Source: an uncultured Solobacterium sp. (GTDB taxonomy: Bacteria > Bacillota_I > Bacilli_A > Erysipelotrichales > Erysipelotrichaceae). Taken from it: a DNA stretch of 28,387 bases. The first letter of the stretch is position 1. Every line of letters starts with the position of its first letter. This document shows positions 16,793 to 26,802 of this stretch, piece after piece. The position numbers and the translations under genes were made by a program. The notes under the pieces are model-generated. The model was not told the origin of the DNA. It was given only the letters and a program-made list of their open reading frames with translations, and searched no databases. The stretch spans positions 1 to 28,387 of the forward strand of contig CAKMPP010000041.1 in NCBI GenBank assembly GCA_927911475.1, in the 5' to 3' direction.

Positions 16793-17933
16793 ATGAAATG
16801 GTCGAAATTAAAAGAGGAAACAATTGAAAATATCAAAGCATTTTCGATTTCGGGAATTCTAGTTGTAGCGTTTTACACGCTGATTAATAATGTTGAGCCT
16901 TTATACGGTGTATTCCACGCTGTTTTTGTGGCGCTTTCACCATTTATCTATGGATTGGCTATTGCATTCCTATTAAACCCACTACGAAAGATTATTGAGT
17001 ATAGTTGGTTGGAAAAGGCATTGCTAAAACCACGTACGAAGAAGATTATCGCTTCATTGGAGCATTGTTTATTGGAATCATTATGTTGTTTGTATTCTTC
17101 TCAATTCTAATTCCACAGATGATTTCTTCTATCCAGACCTTCCTTTCATCCTTGAAGGATATGTAGAAACTGCTCGTAATTTCTTTGAGTCAAATAACTT
17201 CTTGAGCGAAGATTTATTAAAGACATTGGATCCACTCATCGATAAAGGTGCTAGTATGTTGGGCGATTGGGTATCCAACCTGGCAAGTAGTTTAAATGCC
17301 ATCTTGATGTATAGTGTAATATTTGCTAAGGGAGTTATGAACTTCTTGATTGGTATGATTATCGCATTATACATTTTATTAGACGAGCCAAAGTTAAAGC
17401 GCCAAACAAAGAAGGTACTATATGCATTTCTTCCGGAGAAGACAACAGAAAAAATTATCGAAACTTCTCGTTTAACAATTAGTACATTTAACAGTTTCAT
17501 CGCGGGTAAAGCAGTAGACTCGTTGATTATTGGTATTCTTTGCTACATTATTCTATCGTTTATGAATATGCCTTATACACCTTTAATTAGTGTACTGGTT
17601 GGTGTAACAAATATGATTCCAGTATTTGGTCCATTCTTAGGAGCTGTTCCTAGTATATTAATCTTACTGTTGGTTGATCCATTTAAGGCACTCGAATTTG
17701 CAATCTTTATTTTGATTTTACAGCAGGTAGATGGGAATATCATTGGTCCACGTATTCTCGGTGGAGCAGTTGGTTTACCAACTCTCTATGTTATGTTTGC
17801 GATTATTATTGGTGGTGCATTATTCGGTATCTTTGGTATGTTTATTGGTGTACCAGTATTCTCAGTGTTCTTTGTTTTGGTTCGAGATTTTATTCATCAA
17901 CAATTAGAAAAGAAGAAAATAACAGTTGTATAA
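16793..17933 (+). CDS. AI-2E family transporter (two frameshifts)
   Basis: Read through two lost bases this gives about 380 residues. The start ATG 16793 follows GGAGG. N-terminal helices (SGILVVAFYTLINNV; FVALSPFIYGLAIAFLLNPL) precede a soluble helical segment and then the family hallmark block: TNMIPVFGPFLGAVPSI, QQVDGNIIGPRILGGAVGLPTLYVM and GALFGIFGMFIGVPVFSV. One T is missing at about 17049, restoring KKII-RFIGALFIGIIML. Another T is missing at about 17160, restoring LKD-YVETARNFFESNN. It is a multi-helix membrane protein. The family includes the AI-2 exporter TqsA and sodium/proton antiporters, so the substrate is open. Confidence 0.88.
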
Positions 17934-17936
17934 AAT

Positions 17937-17985
17937 ATGCATGGTGTCTTAGCTATTCGTTAGATGAGACACCATGCATTCTTTA
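17937..17985. terminator. Bidirectional terminator between the AI-2E gene and glutamine synthetase
   Basis: A 15-pair stem (17937-17951 with 17965-17979) surrounds a 13-base loop. T-rich sequence follows on the plus strand, and it lies directly past both stop codons. Confidence 0.75.
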
Positions 17986-20077
17986 TATATTAAATAGAAT
18001 ATCTTCGTAAGAAGGTAACTTGTAGAATTCTCTTGATGAGATTTGTTCGTAGCGATCTACTGCATCTCTTAACTTATCCATCAGTGGATTAATCTTATAG
18101 TAGATGTTTTGACCAATCTTATATGTATTGCCAGTTGCAGTTACTTTCTGCCAAGCTTCTTCCAATTCTTGGGTTGCTTGGTAGGTTTGATCAATCAAAG
18201 TTGAAACTTTACTGGCATGATCATGAATAAACTTCGGAGTGCTCTTACCACTTGCGTTTACAGCATCGCTATAGAACTTCAACTCTGCTGTTTGCGCAGG
18301 CAAGATATCCTTGCGTGCCATCTCGATCATTGTACGAACTTCAATACCCATAATCTTTTCGTATTGTTCTTGTAGAATGATACGGTTGGCAGCGAGTTCT
18401 TTTTCAGAGTAGATATTTAAGGAAGTAAAGAGCTTAATAACAGAAGGGTCGTTGAGTACTTCTGTAGACTCAATAAAACTCTTCACATTTGGTAAGCCTC
18501 TACGCTTCGCTTCCTTTGCCCATTCATCACTATATCCATCACCAGAGAATAGAATTCTCTTATGTTTCTCTATCAAATTCCGACAGATCGTTAATGCTTT
18601 TTCACGGATATCTTGGATATACTTGATTCCTTCTAATTCATCCGCAATTTGATTGAGTGATTCTGCCATGATGGCGTTAAGCACTGTGTTAGAGAAGGAT
18701 GCACTCATAGAGGAGCCAAGCATTCTAAACTCAAACTTATTACCTGTAAAGGCAAGCGGGGATGTACGGTTGCGGTCTGTGTTATCGTGAGGAATATAAG
18801 ATAAACCTGTCACAGGGTTAAAGTCTGTTCTTTCTTCTTGTGTGATTGATTTCTGACGATTCTTTGTATAGATATCATAGAGGATATTTTCAATATAACT
18901 TCCTAGATAAATGGAAATGATTGCTGGAGGAGCTTCGCTAGCACCCAATCGATGATCATTACCTGTACAGGAAGCACTCATTCTAAGTAAAAGAGGGTAA
19001 GTATCAACTGCACGGATAAATGCACAGATAAATAATAAGAAGCGAATATTCTCGGCTGGTTTATCACCTGGGGAGAATAGGTTTTGTCCATCATCTGTGA
19101 TGATGGAGTAGTTATCATGCTTACCAGAACCATTGATACCTTGGAATGGCTTTTCGTGTAAGAGACATGCAAAACCATGTTTCTTAGCTGTTTCACGAAG
19201 AATATCCATGATGAGGTGGTTTTGGTCAACTGCTACATTACCATTGGTAAAGATAGGAGCTAGTTCAAACTGTCCTGGTGCAACTTCATTGTGTTCTGTT
19301 TTTGCGTAGATACCTAGCTTCCAAAGTTCTTGGTTGGCTTCCTTCATGAAGGCTGCCACACGTGGTGGAATGGCGCCAAAGTAATGGTCATCTAATTCCT
19401 GTGTCTTAGGGGAAGGTGCACCAAATAGTGTGCGACCTGTAAAACGCAAGTCTAATCGACAATCAAAGTATTTACGGTCGATGAGGAAGTATTCCTGTTC
19501 AAGACCTACGGAAATATCACAGCTCTTTACATCTTTATCACCAAGAATATTTACAACACGTGTTGCGGCTTTGCTAAGAGCCTCTAATGATTTGAGTAGA
19601 GGGTCTTTTTTTATCTAAGGCTTCACCACTGTAAGATACAAAAACAGTAGGGATACACAAGATGTTATCGCGGATGAATACCGGACTCTTTACATCCCAA
19701 TATGTATATCCGCGTGCTTCAAATGTTGTACGTAAGCCACCGTTAGGAAAACTTGAGGCATCTGGTTCACCTTTGATGAGCATCTTGCCAGAGAAGCGCG
19801 CAAATGGCTCTCCATTCATGTCTGGTTCTAAGAAACTATCGTGTTTTTCGGCTGTACCACCTGTCATAGGCTGAAACCAGTGTGTAAAGTGGGTCACACC
19901 ATTATCGAGTGCCCAAAGTTTCATTGCATGGGCAATCGCGTCTGCAGTGGTACGGTCGAGCATTCCTTCGTTTGCGACTGTCTTCTTCCAAGAAAGATAG
20001 ACAGGACGAGGTAGGTGACTCTTCATCTCTTTTTCGCCAAATACTTTAGAACCAAAATCTTTGAATAGGTCTTCCAT
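17983..20077 (-). CDS. glnN: Type III glutamine synthetase (one frameshift)
   Basis: Read through one extra base this gives about 697 residues, the size of GSIII, much longer than GlnA type I. The N-terminal part has FGEKEMKSHLPRPVYLSWKKT and THWFQPMTGGTAEKHDSF, both GSIII-typical. The catalytic part has VGLEQEYFLID, EVAPGQFELAPIF, and FQGINGSGKHDNYSI (ATP/ammonia region). A long α-helical C-terminus follows. The break is one extra A (T7 run at 19606-19612 on the plus strand): KKRPSTQI becomes KKDPLLKSLEAL, continuing unbroken to LRFTGRTLFGAP. It forms glutamine from glutamate, ammonia and ATP. Ribosome site AAGGAGA precedes ATG 20077. Confidence 0.93.
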
Positions 20078-20215
20078 AGAATCTCCTTTTTTGTTATGAA
20101 AAATTTATAACGTTTTAAGGATGTTTCAATATTAAATTTAGACTTTTTTATCATTTCTATAAATTTTTTAAAGATTTCTCTGAAATTTTTAAAGAAATGG
20201 CAGAAAATATGAAAA

Positions 20216-20250
20216 TAAAATAAAAAATGTAGAAATATTTCTACATTTTA
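20216..20250 (-). terminator. Terminator of the NifU-like gene
   Basis: A perfect 26-base palindrome (20224-20249) can form a long stem, followed on the minus strand by TTTTTTATTTTATTTT. It overlaps the stop codon. The rest of the gap up to 20077 is plain AT-rich DNA. Confidence 0.8.
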
Positions 20251-20577
20251 GTAATATGGGTTAAATTCATCGTAGTTGTTTGTTTCTAACAAACGAACAT
20301 CATGTACTTCAGGTACTTCATCTAATAAGATAGCTTTAATACCATCATTTAATGTAGAATCCATTACCATACATCCATTACATGCACCTGTCATTGTTAC
20401 TGTAACAATACCATCCGCATATCCTACTAAGAAGACATCACCGCCATCTGCTTGAATATATGGACGAATCTTGTCCAATGTATGTTGAATGCGCTGTAGA
20501 AGTTCTTTGCGAACTGGATCTGTTTCTAGGGCAATTAAATCTGCACTGCTTTCAGCATAGAAATCTATATCATTCAT
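20248..20577 (-). CDS. NifU C-terminal-domain Fe-S scaffold protein
   Basis: The protein is 109 residues from the ATG at 20577, preceded by GAAAGAGG; upstream in-frame residues lie before this ribosome site. The domain reads LQRIQHTLDKIRPYIQADGGDVFLVGYADGIVTVTMTGACNGCMVMDSTLNDGI. The C-x-x-C (GACNGC) is the Fe-S binding pair of NifU/NfuA scaffolds. It likely carries or delivers Fe-S clusters. It is second in a two-gene unit behind the PAP2-like gene, 18 bases away. Confidence 0.9.
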   Translation of the reverse strand: MNDIDFYAESSADLIALETDPVRKELLQRIQHTLDKIRPYIQADGGDVFLVGYADGIVTVTMTGACNGCMVMDSTLNDGIKAILLDEVPEVHDVRLLETNNYDEFNPYY

Positions 20578-20594
20578 TACTTTCGCCTCTTTCC

Positions 20595-21065
20595 TTACTT
20601 TACAAGATAGAAAATGTACGCAACGATTAACCCCCAAATAATACCGCCAACAACCTCAACCCAGCGATGACCAAGTACAGGTTTAAGTTTTGTTTTATAG
20701 ATGGAGTTTTCGAATACGTGAGGATATTTCTCTTGTAAATCCTTGACTAATTGTTGCGTAACTTTAATATTTTGTCCACTATAATACCTCACGTTAGCGG
20801 CATCATAGATAACAATGATTGCTAGAACAATAGTAATTGCAAATAATGTTGAACTAAAACGTTCGCGGAAACCAACCGATAGGGCTAAGGCAGAAACCAT
20901 CGCACTATGTGAACTTGGAAAGCCACCGGAGGCGACAGTTAAACTCCATTCCCAATCGTGTTCAGGTTCTACAACGAATGCACAAATTGGTTTTAATAGC
21001 TGCGCACTAACGGCCGCAAATATAGCACAAAATATAATATGTATCGTATTTAATGAAATTAACAT
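20595..21065 (-). CDS. Divergent PAP2 family membrane protein (DUF212)
   Basis: The protein is 156 residues. The motifs SGGFPSSHSAMVSALA, IYDAANVRYYSGQ and LKPVLGHRWVEVVGGIIWG are the three conserved blocks of this divergent phosphatase family (YuiD-like). Four to five hydrophobic segments place it in the membrane. The SSHS and GHR residues correspond to catalytic residues of PAP2 phosphatases. The substrate is unknown, possibly a lipid phosphate. It is the first gene of the minus-strand unit, with its promoter in the divergent region. Confidence 0.88.
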   Translation of the reverse strand: MLISLNTIHIIFCAIFAAVSAQLLKPICAFVVEPEHDWEWSLTVASGGFPSSHSAMVSALALSVGFRERFSSTLFAITIVLAIIVIYDAANVRYYSGQNIKVTQQLVKDLQEKYPHVFENSIYKTKLKPVLGHRWVEVVGGIIWGLIVAYIFYLVK

Positions 21066-21080
21066 AATAAGCCTCTAGTA

Positions 21081-21118
21081 AAGTATACCACACATCTTTT
21101 CTTGAGTGTGCTATACTT
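21081..21118. promoter_or_regulatory. Symmetrical divergent promoters
   Basis: Extended -10 boxes TGG-TATACT (minus) and TGC-TATACT (plus) face outwards within an imperfect inverted repeat (AAGTATACCACACA ... TGTGCTATACTT). They would drive the PAP2-like and S1-domain genes. The -35 regions are weak, as expected with extended -10 boxes. Confidence 0.55.
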
Positions 21119-21140
21119 AAGAACGATTGGAAATGCTAAA

Positions 21141-21509
21141 ATGATATATAAACCAGGACAGATTGTAGAAGGAAAAATAACAGGGATTCAACCCTATGGT
21201 GCATTTGTGGCACTGGAACATCATGTGAGTGGACTGATTCACATCTCTGAGATTAGCGATGGCTATGTCAAAGACATTTCAAAGTTTGTTAGTGTAGGGG
21301 ATGTTGTAAAGTTAAAAGTCCTGGAATGTGATGACAAGAGCAGTCATGTCAAGTTATCATTGAAAGCACTACAGAAAGCACACTCAAGAAATAGACGTAA
21401 ACCGATGGGTCATAAACCAAGTTTACCAAATATGAAAATGGGTTTTCAGACAATCGCAAATGCTATGAGTGAATGGATCAAAGAGGCGAAGGAGAATATT
21501 TTAAAATGA
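21141..21509 (+). CDS. S1-domain RNA-binding protein (YabR/CvfD-like)
   Basis: The protein is 122 residues from the ATG at 21141. The frame opens earlier, but that region contains the promoter, so this start is preferred. The S1 domain covers residues 4-75: GQIVEGKITGIQPYGAFVALEHHVSGLIHISEI, then GDVVKLKVLECDD and HVKLSLKAL. A basic tail (HSRNRRKPMGHKP) follows. Single-S1 proteins of this size bind RNA or the ribosome and act in stress or translation control. The stop overlaps the gpi start, so the two are coupled. Confidence 0.82.
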   Translation: MIYKPGQIVEGKITGIQPYGAFVALEHHVSGLIHISEISDGYVKDISKFVSVGDVVKLKVLECDDKSSHVKLSLKALQKAHSRNRRKPMGHKPSLPNMKMGFQTIANAMSEWIKEAKENILK

Positions 21510-22786
21510 TGAAGTTAAATACATCACACGCTTTACTCAAAGAAAGTATTGAAAGTTATCAAGAAAAAGTAAATGAACTACACAAAGTAATTTTTGAAAG
21601 AACAGGTGCCGGTAACGACTACATGGGATGGGTTGATTGGGCTGAAACATATGATAAGGCTGAATTTGAACGCATCTTACAGGTTGCTGAAAAGGTTAAG
21701 GCTAAGGCTGAAGTATTACTTGTATGTGGTATTGGTGGATCTTACTTAGGTGCACGTGCCGCAATCGAAATGATTCAAGGTTTATATTCAGGAAATAAGA
21801 CAGAAGTTATTTTCGTAGGTAATACATTCTCATCTACATATATTGCACAGGTGTTAAAGCACATCCAAGACAAGAGCGTTGTGATGAACGTTATCTCTAA
21901 GTCAGGTACAACAACTGAAACAGCACTTGCATTCCGTGTACTTCGTGAATTCATGGAAAAGAAATATGGCAAGGAAGAATGCAAGGAACGTATCATTGCG
22001 ACTACAGATAAAGCGCGTGGTACATTGAAGGCATTAGCTGATAAGGAAGGCTACGAAACATTTGTTATTCCTGATGATATCGGTGGTAGATACTCTGTGA
22101 TTACACCAGTAGGTTTAGTACCACTTGCAATTATGGGTGTAGATATCAAGAAGATCATGGCTGGTCTTTATGATGCATATAAGGAATTAAATACTGCAGA
22201 TCTTTCCAAGAACCCTGCATATCAATATGCAGTATGCAGACGTATTCTACAGAACCAAGGCTATGATGTAGAAATGTTTGTTGCGTATGAACCACAACTT
22301 GCAATGCTTGCTGAATGGTGGAAGCAGTTATTAGGTGAATCTGAAGGTAAGGATGGTAAGGGTATCTTGCCAGATAGTGCAAACTTCTCAACAGATTTAC
22401 ATAGCTTAGGACAGTTTATCCAAGAAGGTAAGAAAGTTCTATTCGAGACAATCTTAGAAGTCGAAAATCCTACAGAAGATTTACTCATCCCAAATGATGC
22501 AGAAGATAGTGACCAGATGAACTACCTTGCTGGTAAATCATATGACTGGGTTAACAAGATGGCTTGTCTTGGTACAATTGAAGCTCACGAAGTAACGGGT
22601 GGAGTTCCTAACTTAATTATCTCAATTCCTGATATGAAGGAATATTCATTCGGTTATCTATGTTACTTCTTCTTCATTGCTACAGCGATGACTTGCTATA
22701 TGATTGATATCAACCCATTCAATCAGCCAGGTGTAGAAATCTACAAGAAGAATATGTTCCGCTTATTAGGTAAGCCTACTAAGTAA
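21506..22786 (+). CDS. pgi: Glucose-6-phosphate isomerase
   Basis: The protein is 426 residues from ATG 21506, preceded by AAGGAG and overlapping the S1 stop. Landmarks are LLVCGIGGSYLGARAAIEMI (phosphosugar loop), NVISKSGTTTETALAFR (SIS-domain phosphate site), GGRYSVITPVGLVPLAIMG (PGI signature), and a C-terminal NPFNQPGVEIYKKNMF (second signature region). It interconverts glucose-6-phosphate and fructose-6-phosphate in glycolysis. The short form is typical of Gram-positives. Confidence 0.96.
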   Translation: MMKLNTSHALLKESIESYQEKVNELHKVIFERTGAGNDYMGWVDWAETYDKAEFERILQVAEKVKAKAEVLLVCGIGGSYLGARAAIEMIQGLYSGNKTEVIFVGNTFSSTYIAQVLKHIQDKSVVMNVISKSGTTTETALAFRVLREFMEKKYGKEECKERIIATTDKARGTLKALADKEGYETFVIPDDIGGRYSVITPVGLVPLAIMGVDIKKIMAGLYDAYKELNTADLSKNPAYQYAVCRRILQNQGYDVEMFVAYEPQLAMLAEWWKQLLGESEGKDGKGILPDSANFSTDLHSLGQFIQEGKKVLFETILEVENPTEDLLIPNDAEDSDQMNYLAGKSYDWVNKMACLGTIEAHEVTGGVPNLIISIPDMKEYSFGYLCYFFFIATAMTCYMIDINPFNQPGVEIYKKNMFRLLGKPTK

Positions 22787-22792
22787 GTCTTT

Positions 22793-22820
22793 AAGAGGAA
22801 GAAATTCCTCTTTTGCTTTT
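22793..22820 (+). terminator. Terminator after glucose-6-phosphate isomerase
   Basis: AAGAGGAA, GAAA loop, TTCCTCTT forms an eight-pair stem, then TTGCTTTT. Confidence 0.75.
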
Positions 22821-22843
22821 ATGGATAGAAAAGGATGGTATAT

Positions 22844-24210
22844 ATGTCAACATTGAACCAAGAAGGCACAATTATCGTCGTATGACACAGGATTCAATTC
22901 CTCACTTAATTACGCAGTTAGCAATCCCCACAATTATTTCGATGCTAGTCACAAGTATCTATAATATGGCGGATACCTACTTCGTAGGAACAATCAGTAC
23001 ATCTGCCAGTGGTGCAACTGGTATCGTATTTAGTTTGATGTCCATTCTACAGGCCTTTGGATTTATGTTTGGTCATGGTGCTGGTGCGAATATTTCACAA
23101 CAGTTAGGCTCGAAGAATGTTGAAAAAGCTAGAATATTTGCATCGACAAGTTTCTTTCTCTCTATTCTTGTAGGTGCGGTTGTGATGGTGGGTGGACTTA
23201 TTTTCATGGATCCAATGATGCGTATGATGGGAAGTACAGATACGATTCTTCCATACGCAAGAATATATGCATTCTATATTTTACTTGCAGGCATGGCGAT
23301 GACATCGAGTTGTGTATTAAACAATATTTTGCGCTATGAAGGAAAAGCCTTCTACGCGATGATTGGTTTAACACTAGGTGGTATCTTAAATATCTTTGGT
23401 GATTACATTCTAGTGCGTGTATTTCATATGGGTATTGCTGGTGCAGGTCTTAGTACAACGATCTCACAATATATCAGTATGTTTGTGTTAATGTTACCTT
23501 ACCTGCAAGGGAAAACACAGAGTAGATTGCAGTTAAAATATGTGACACACAAGCCTGAAATTTTGAATCGTATCTTTACGACAGGATTACCATCGCTTAG
23601 TCGACAAGGATTAAACTCACTTTCTACGATGGTATTAAATACTACATCTGCGATGTATGGTGATGCGGCTGTTGCAGGTATTTCTATCGCAACACGTATT
23701 GTATCGTTCTTGTTCTGCGTTGCGCTTGGCATTGGTCAAGGTTTCCAACCAGTAAGTTCATTCAACTATGGCGCAAAAATCTACAGTCGTGTAAAGAAGG
23801 GATTCTACTTTACGCTTAAGAGTGGTACAGCTCTAATGGCAATTCTTGCGGTAATTGCATTTACCTTCTCAGGACAGTTTGTGGCACTCTTTAGAGATGA
23901 TCCTGATGTTATTGCGGTTGGTACTACGGCATTACGTTTCCAATGCGTATCTTTAGTATTAATGCCGATGACGATGTATGGAAATATGTTATTTCAATCA
24001 ATATCACGTAGTGCTGTTGCAACATTCTTGGCAATGTTACGCAGTGGACTGGTTCTAATACCTGCAGTCATTATCTTGCATGCATGTTTTGGTATTACTG
24101 GTATTGAAGCAGCTCAATCTGTCAGTGAGATTACAACTGCAATTATTTCACTACCATTTATTCTTTACTTGTTTAGAACGTTTCCAGAAGATGGAAGGGA
24201 TATCATATAA
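22844..24210 (+). CDS. MATE family multidrug/sodium exporter (start region probably frameshifted)
   Basis: The main frame is open from 22813, but that point lies in the pgi terminator. A better start is ATG 22844 (MSTLNQ), with AAAGGA upstream. It joins the main frame (RRHNYRRMTQDSIPHLI) if one base near 22858-22862 was lost; otherwise ATG 22884 is the first safe start. The body has the two MATE halves: SIPHLITQLAIPTIISMLVTSIYNMADTYFVG with its N-terminal signature, and TGLPSLSRQGLNSLSTMVLN starting the second half, then GIGQGFQPVSSFNYGAK. About twelve helices are predicted by eye. It exports drugs or metabolites using a sodium or proton gradient; the substrate is unknown. Confidence 0.9.
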
Positions 24211-24238
24211 AAAAAGCGATGAATTCATCGCTTTTTTT
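24209..24238. terminator. Bidirectional terminator between the MATE and apbE genes
   Basis: A perfect palindrome has GCGATGAA/TTCATCGC flanked by A7 and T7, so either strand gives a hairpin with a T tract. Confidence 0.9.
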
Positions 24239-25391
24239 AGTAAGTAATAATATCTTTTTAAGCCTTCGCTAGAAACAATATAATAGCCATTTGTTTCTTT
24301 GCCTTCACCTTGTTTTTTATCTAAATCCATTACCCATACTGCATTTGCTTCTTTGCCAGTTGCCTGTTTGTAGGCTTCTAGTACCTTCTTTCCATCTTCG
24401 ATGGAGAGAGTAAATAGTGTTGTACTTAAGCAGTCAGCGACACCAGAATTTTCTGTGAAGATTGTGACACTACGGTAATGGCTTGCAGGGTAATTTGTGG
24501 ATGGATCGATAATGTGGTGATAACTCTTTCCGTCTGTTGCGATATAGAAACGTTCATAGTCTCCACTTGTTACAAATGAGAAGGATCCTTTGAAGAGATT
24601 AATGCAAGTCCATTTGGTAATGCACCTTCTGGATCGGCAATACCAACATTCCATGTAGCTCCGTCTGGTTTATCGTTGACTGTACGAATGTTTCTGCCAA
24701 CGTTGAAGTAACCTGCTTGCATGTTCTGACTAATTTCTTGCGCAACTAGTTCTGTTGCATATCCTTTTGCAATACCACCAACATCAAATGATTGACATGG
24801 CTGAGTAATATATACTGTGCTTTCTTCATCATTTATTACAACATTATCCCAACCCTTACAACCGGCAGCTTGTGTAAGTTCTCCCTCTGATGGAAGATTA
24901 CCAAGTTGTTTTTCAGCGTTGAGTTTAATACCTTCTTCACGATACTTATGCCAAACCTTAAGAAGGGCACCCATGGTAATATCAAATTCGCCATTGGAAT
25001 AATCATAGAACTGTTTTGCCATATGCAACATGTCAATGATTGGTTTATCAACTTTGACTGGTTTGATACCAGCGTTATCATTAACTGTCTTTAGGTTGTT
25101 GATACCATCATAGTCGTTATAAATATCAAATAACTGATTGTAATAACGAAGTAAGGTAGTGCTATCCTTGAAATGAGCAGCGGCCGATTCGGTATTCGTT
25201 GTATATTCCATGTAACTATAGATTGTATCGAAACCTACATCAGAACTCACATTTTCATATTTGGTTAGACTTTCGCTATTGGTTGAAGTTGAGTTAGAGG
25301 CACTGTTTTTACTCTCTTTTGTTGTACAGCCAGCAAGTAGTGTACAAACGCTTAATGCGCTGATTAATAATTTAGTTATTTTTCTTTTCAT
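24237..25391 (-). CDS. apbE: FAD:protein FMN transferase ApbE, lipoprotein (two frameshifts)
   Basis: Read through two errors this gives about 384 residues. The signal peptide MKRKITKLLISALSVCTLLAGC ends in a lipobox Cys. Motifs in order are GFDTIYSYMEYTTN, YSNGEFDITMGALLKVW, SFDVGGIAKGYATE, YFNVGRNIRTVN, WNVGIADPEG, SGDYERFYIATDGKSYHHIIDPSTNYPA and VADCLSTTLFTL (metal/catalytic end). One base is missing near 24594-24604. One A is extra in the T5 run at 24255-24259; correcting it ends the protein SEGLKDIITY just before the terminator. The usual GGN is GRN here. ApbE attaches FMN from FAD to Thr/Ser of RnfD, RnfG and other FMN-binding domains outside the membrane, matching its divergent neighbours. 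Confidence 0.9.
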
Positions 25392-25397
25392 ATCTAA

Positions 25398-25446
25398 ACT
25401 ATATCATAAAAGCCATCTTACTGTTAACGCTGGAATATGTTATAAT
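25398..25446. promoter_or_regulatory. Overlapping divergent promoters of apbE and rnfC
   Basis: On the plus strand a perfect TATAAT (25441-25446) is preceded by TGT (extended -10) and TTACTG at 25418-25423. On the minus strand TTAACA (25427-25422) and TATAGT (25403-25398) are 18 bases apart, ending six bases before the apbE ATG. The two -35 boxes overlap, so the two genes may compete or be co-regulated. Confidence 0.55.
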
Positions 25447-25482
25447 TTTGTGTGATTTCAGATAAGGAAGGGAAAGAAAATT

Positions 25483-26790
25483 ATGTCAATATTTACAGGA
25501 CCAATGAAGCTTCATTTAAATGGACATAAGGATTGGACGATTCATAAAGAAGTATTGAAATCTATCGATCCAGATGTTGTTTGGATTCCACTTGTAAACG
25601 GTGTTGCCCCATGCCAACCACTTGTTCAAGTTGGAGATGAAGTTAAGATTGGACAAAAGATAGCAGAAAGAAATGATGCATTCTATTTACCACTCTTTGC
25701 GTCTGTTTCCGGTACTGTTACAGGTATCGAAAAGTTCTTAGGTGCTGGCGGTGGAATGATTGAACACTTGCGTATTCAAAATGACCACAAGCATACAGTA
25801 GAACGTGCGTTTGTGGAGTTTGATTATGAAAAGGCAAGCTGGCAGGAATTACATGCATTCGCTAAGGAATCGGGTATGCTCGGTTTAGGTGGTGCAGGAT
25901 TCCCATCTTACGTAAAGTATGTAAAGCCAGAGAATGTTGATCTCTTTATCGTGAATGCGGTTGAGTGCGAACCATTCTTAACATCAGATTATAAGAACAT
26001 TGAAGAAAACATGGACTTACTCAAGGTAGGTACACTTGCGTTCTTTAAGTTAAGTAATGCAAAGGCTGGTTGTGTTGCAATCAAGGAAGATAAGAAGGAA
26101 CAGATTGCCCAATTACAAGAATTATTCAAGGGTACACCAATCGAGGTGCGTATCGTTCCTAACGTATACCCAATGGGTTGGGAAAGAACACTTGTATACC
26201 AGTTAACAAACAAGCGCTATGACAGGTTACCAATTGAAGCTGGATGTATCGTTAACAATGCATCTACAGCAATTGCGTTTGGTAATGCAATTGTAAATGG
26301 TATGCCAGTTACACATAAGTACTTAACAGTATCTGGTGATGCAGTTAAGGATCCACAGAACGTATATGTTCCAGTAGGAACAAAGGTACATGACATTATC
26401 GATGCTGTTGGTGGATATAAAGACGGTGTAGACGATGTAGTGTTACTTGCTGGTGGACCAATGATGGGCCGTGCAGTTCCTAATGATCAATTTGTAGTAA
26501 TGGCACAGAACAATGGTCTTACAATTCAGAAGTATGAGAAGCCAGATACAGTTGCTTGTTTACGTTGTGGACGTTGTACGGAAACATGTCCATCTGGATT
26601 ACAACCAGTACGTATCGCTTCTGAACATAAGTCTGTAGACTACGATACATTAATGCGTTTAGATGTAATGAACTGTATTGAATGTGGTCTATGTACATAT
26701 GTATGTCCATCTAAGATTGAAGTAACTGAGAATGTTAGACGTGCAAAGACTTTTGTACGTGCAAAACTAGCAGCACAGGCAAAGAAATAG
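25483..26790 (+). CDS. rnfC: Electron transport complex subunit RnfC
   Basis: The protein is 435 residues, with ribosome site GGAAGGGAAAG. The N-terminal barrel-like part has PLVQVGDEVKIGQKIAE. The flavin/NADH region has GLGGAGFPSYVK (about 134-145) and IVNAVECEPFLTSDY. The SLBB-type segment has TVSGDAVKDPQNVYVPVGT. Two 4Fe-4S motifs follow: C359-x2-C-x2-C-x3-C369-P and C398-x2-C-x2-C-x3-C408-P. In Rnf complexes this peripheral subunit takes electrons from NADH or ferredoxin on the cytoplasmic side. It is the first gene of the operon, with rnfD 12 bases downstream; further subunits would lie outside the window. Confidence 0.95.
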   Translation: MSIFTGPMKLHLNGHKDWTIHKEVLKSIDPDVVWIPLVNGVAPCQPLVQVGDEVKIGQKIAERNDAFYLPLFASVSGTVTGIEKFLGAGGGMIEHLRIQNDHKHTVERAFVEFDYEKASWQELHAFAKESGMLGLGGAGFPSYVKYVKPENVDLFIVNAVECEPFLTSDYKNIEENMDLLKVGTLAFFKLSNAKAGCVAIKEDKKEQIAQLQELFKGTPIEVRIVPNVYPMGWERTLVYQLTNKRYDRLPIEAGCIVNNASTAIAFGNAIVNGMPVTHKYLTVSGDAVKDPQNVYVPVGTKVHDIIDAVGGYKDGVDDVVLLAGGPMMGRAVPNDQFVVMAQNNGLTIQKYEKPDTVACLRCGRCTETCPSGLQPVRIASEHKSVDYDTLMRLDVMNCIECGLCTYVCPSKIEVTENVRRAKTFVRAKLAAQAKK

Positions 26791-26802
26791 GAGGCAGGAA
26801 AA

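Noticed and set aside
22813..22843. TTG start for the MATE exporter
   Set aside because: It falls inside the pgi terminator and has no ribosome site; ATG 22844 has one.
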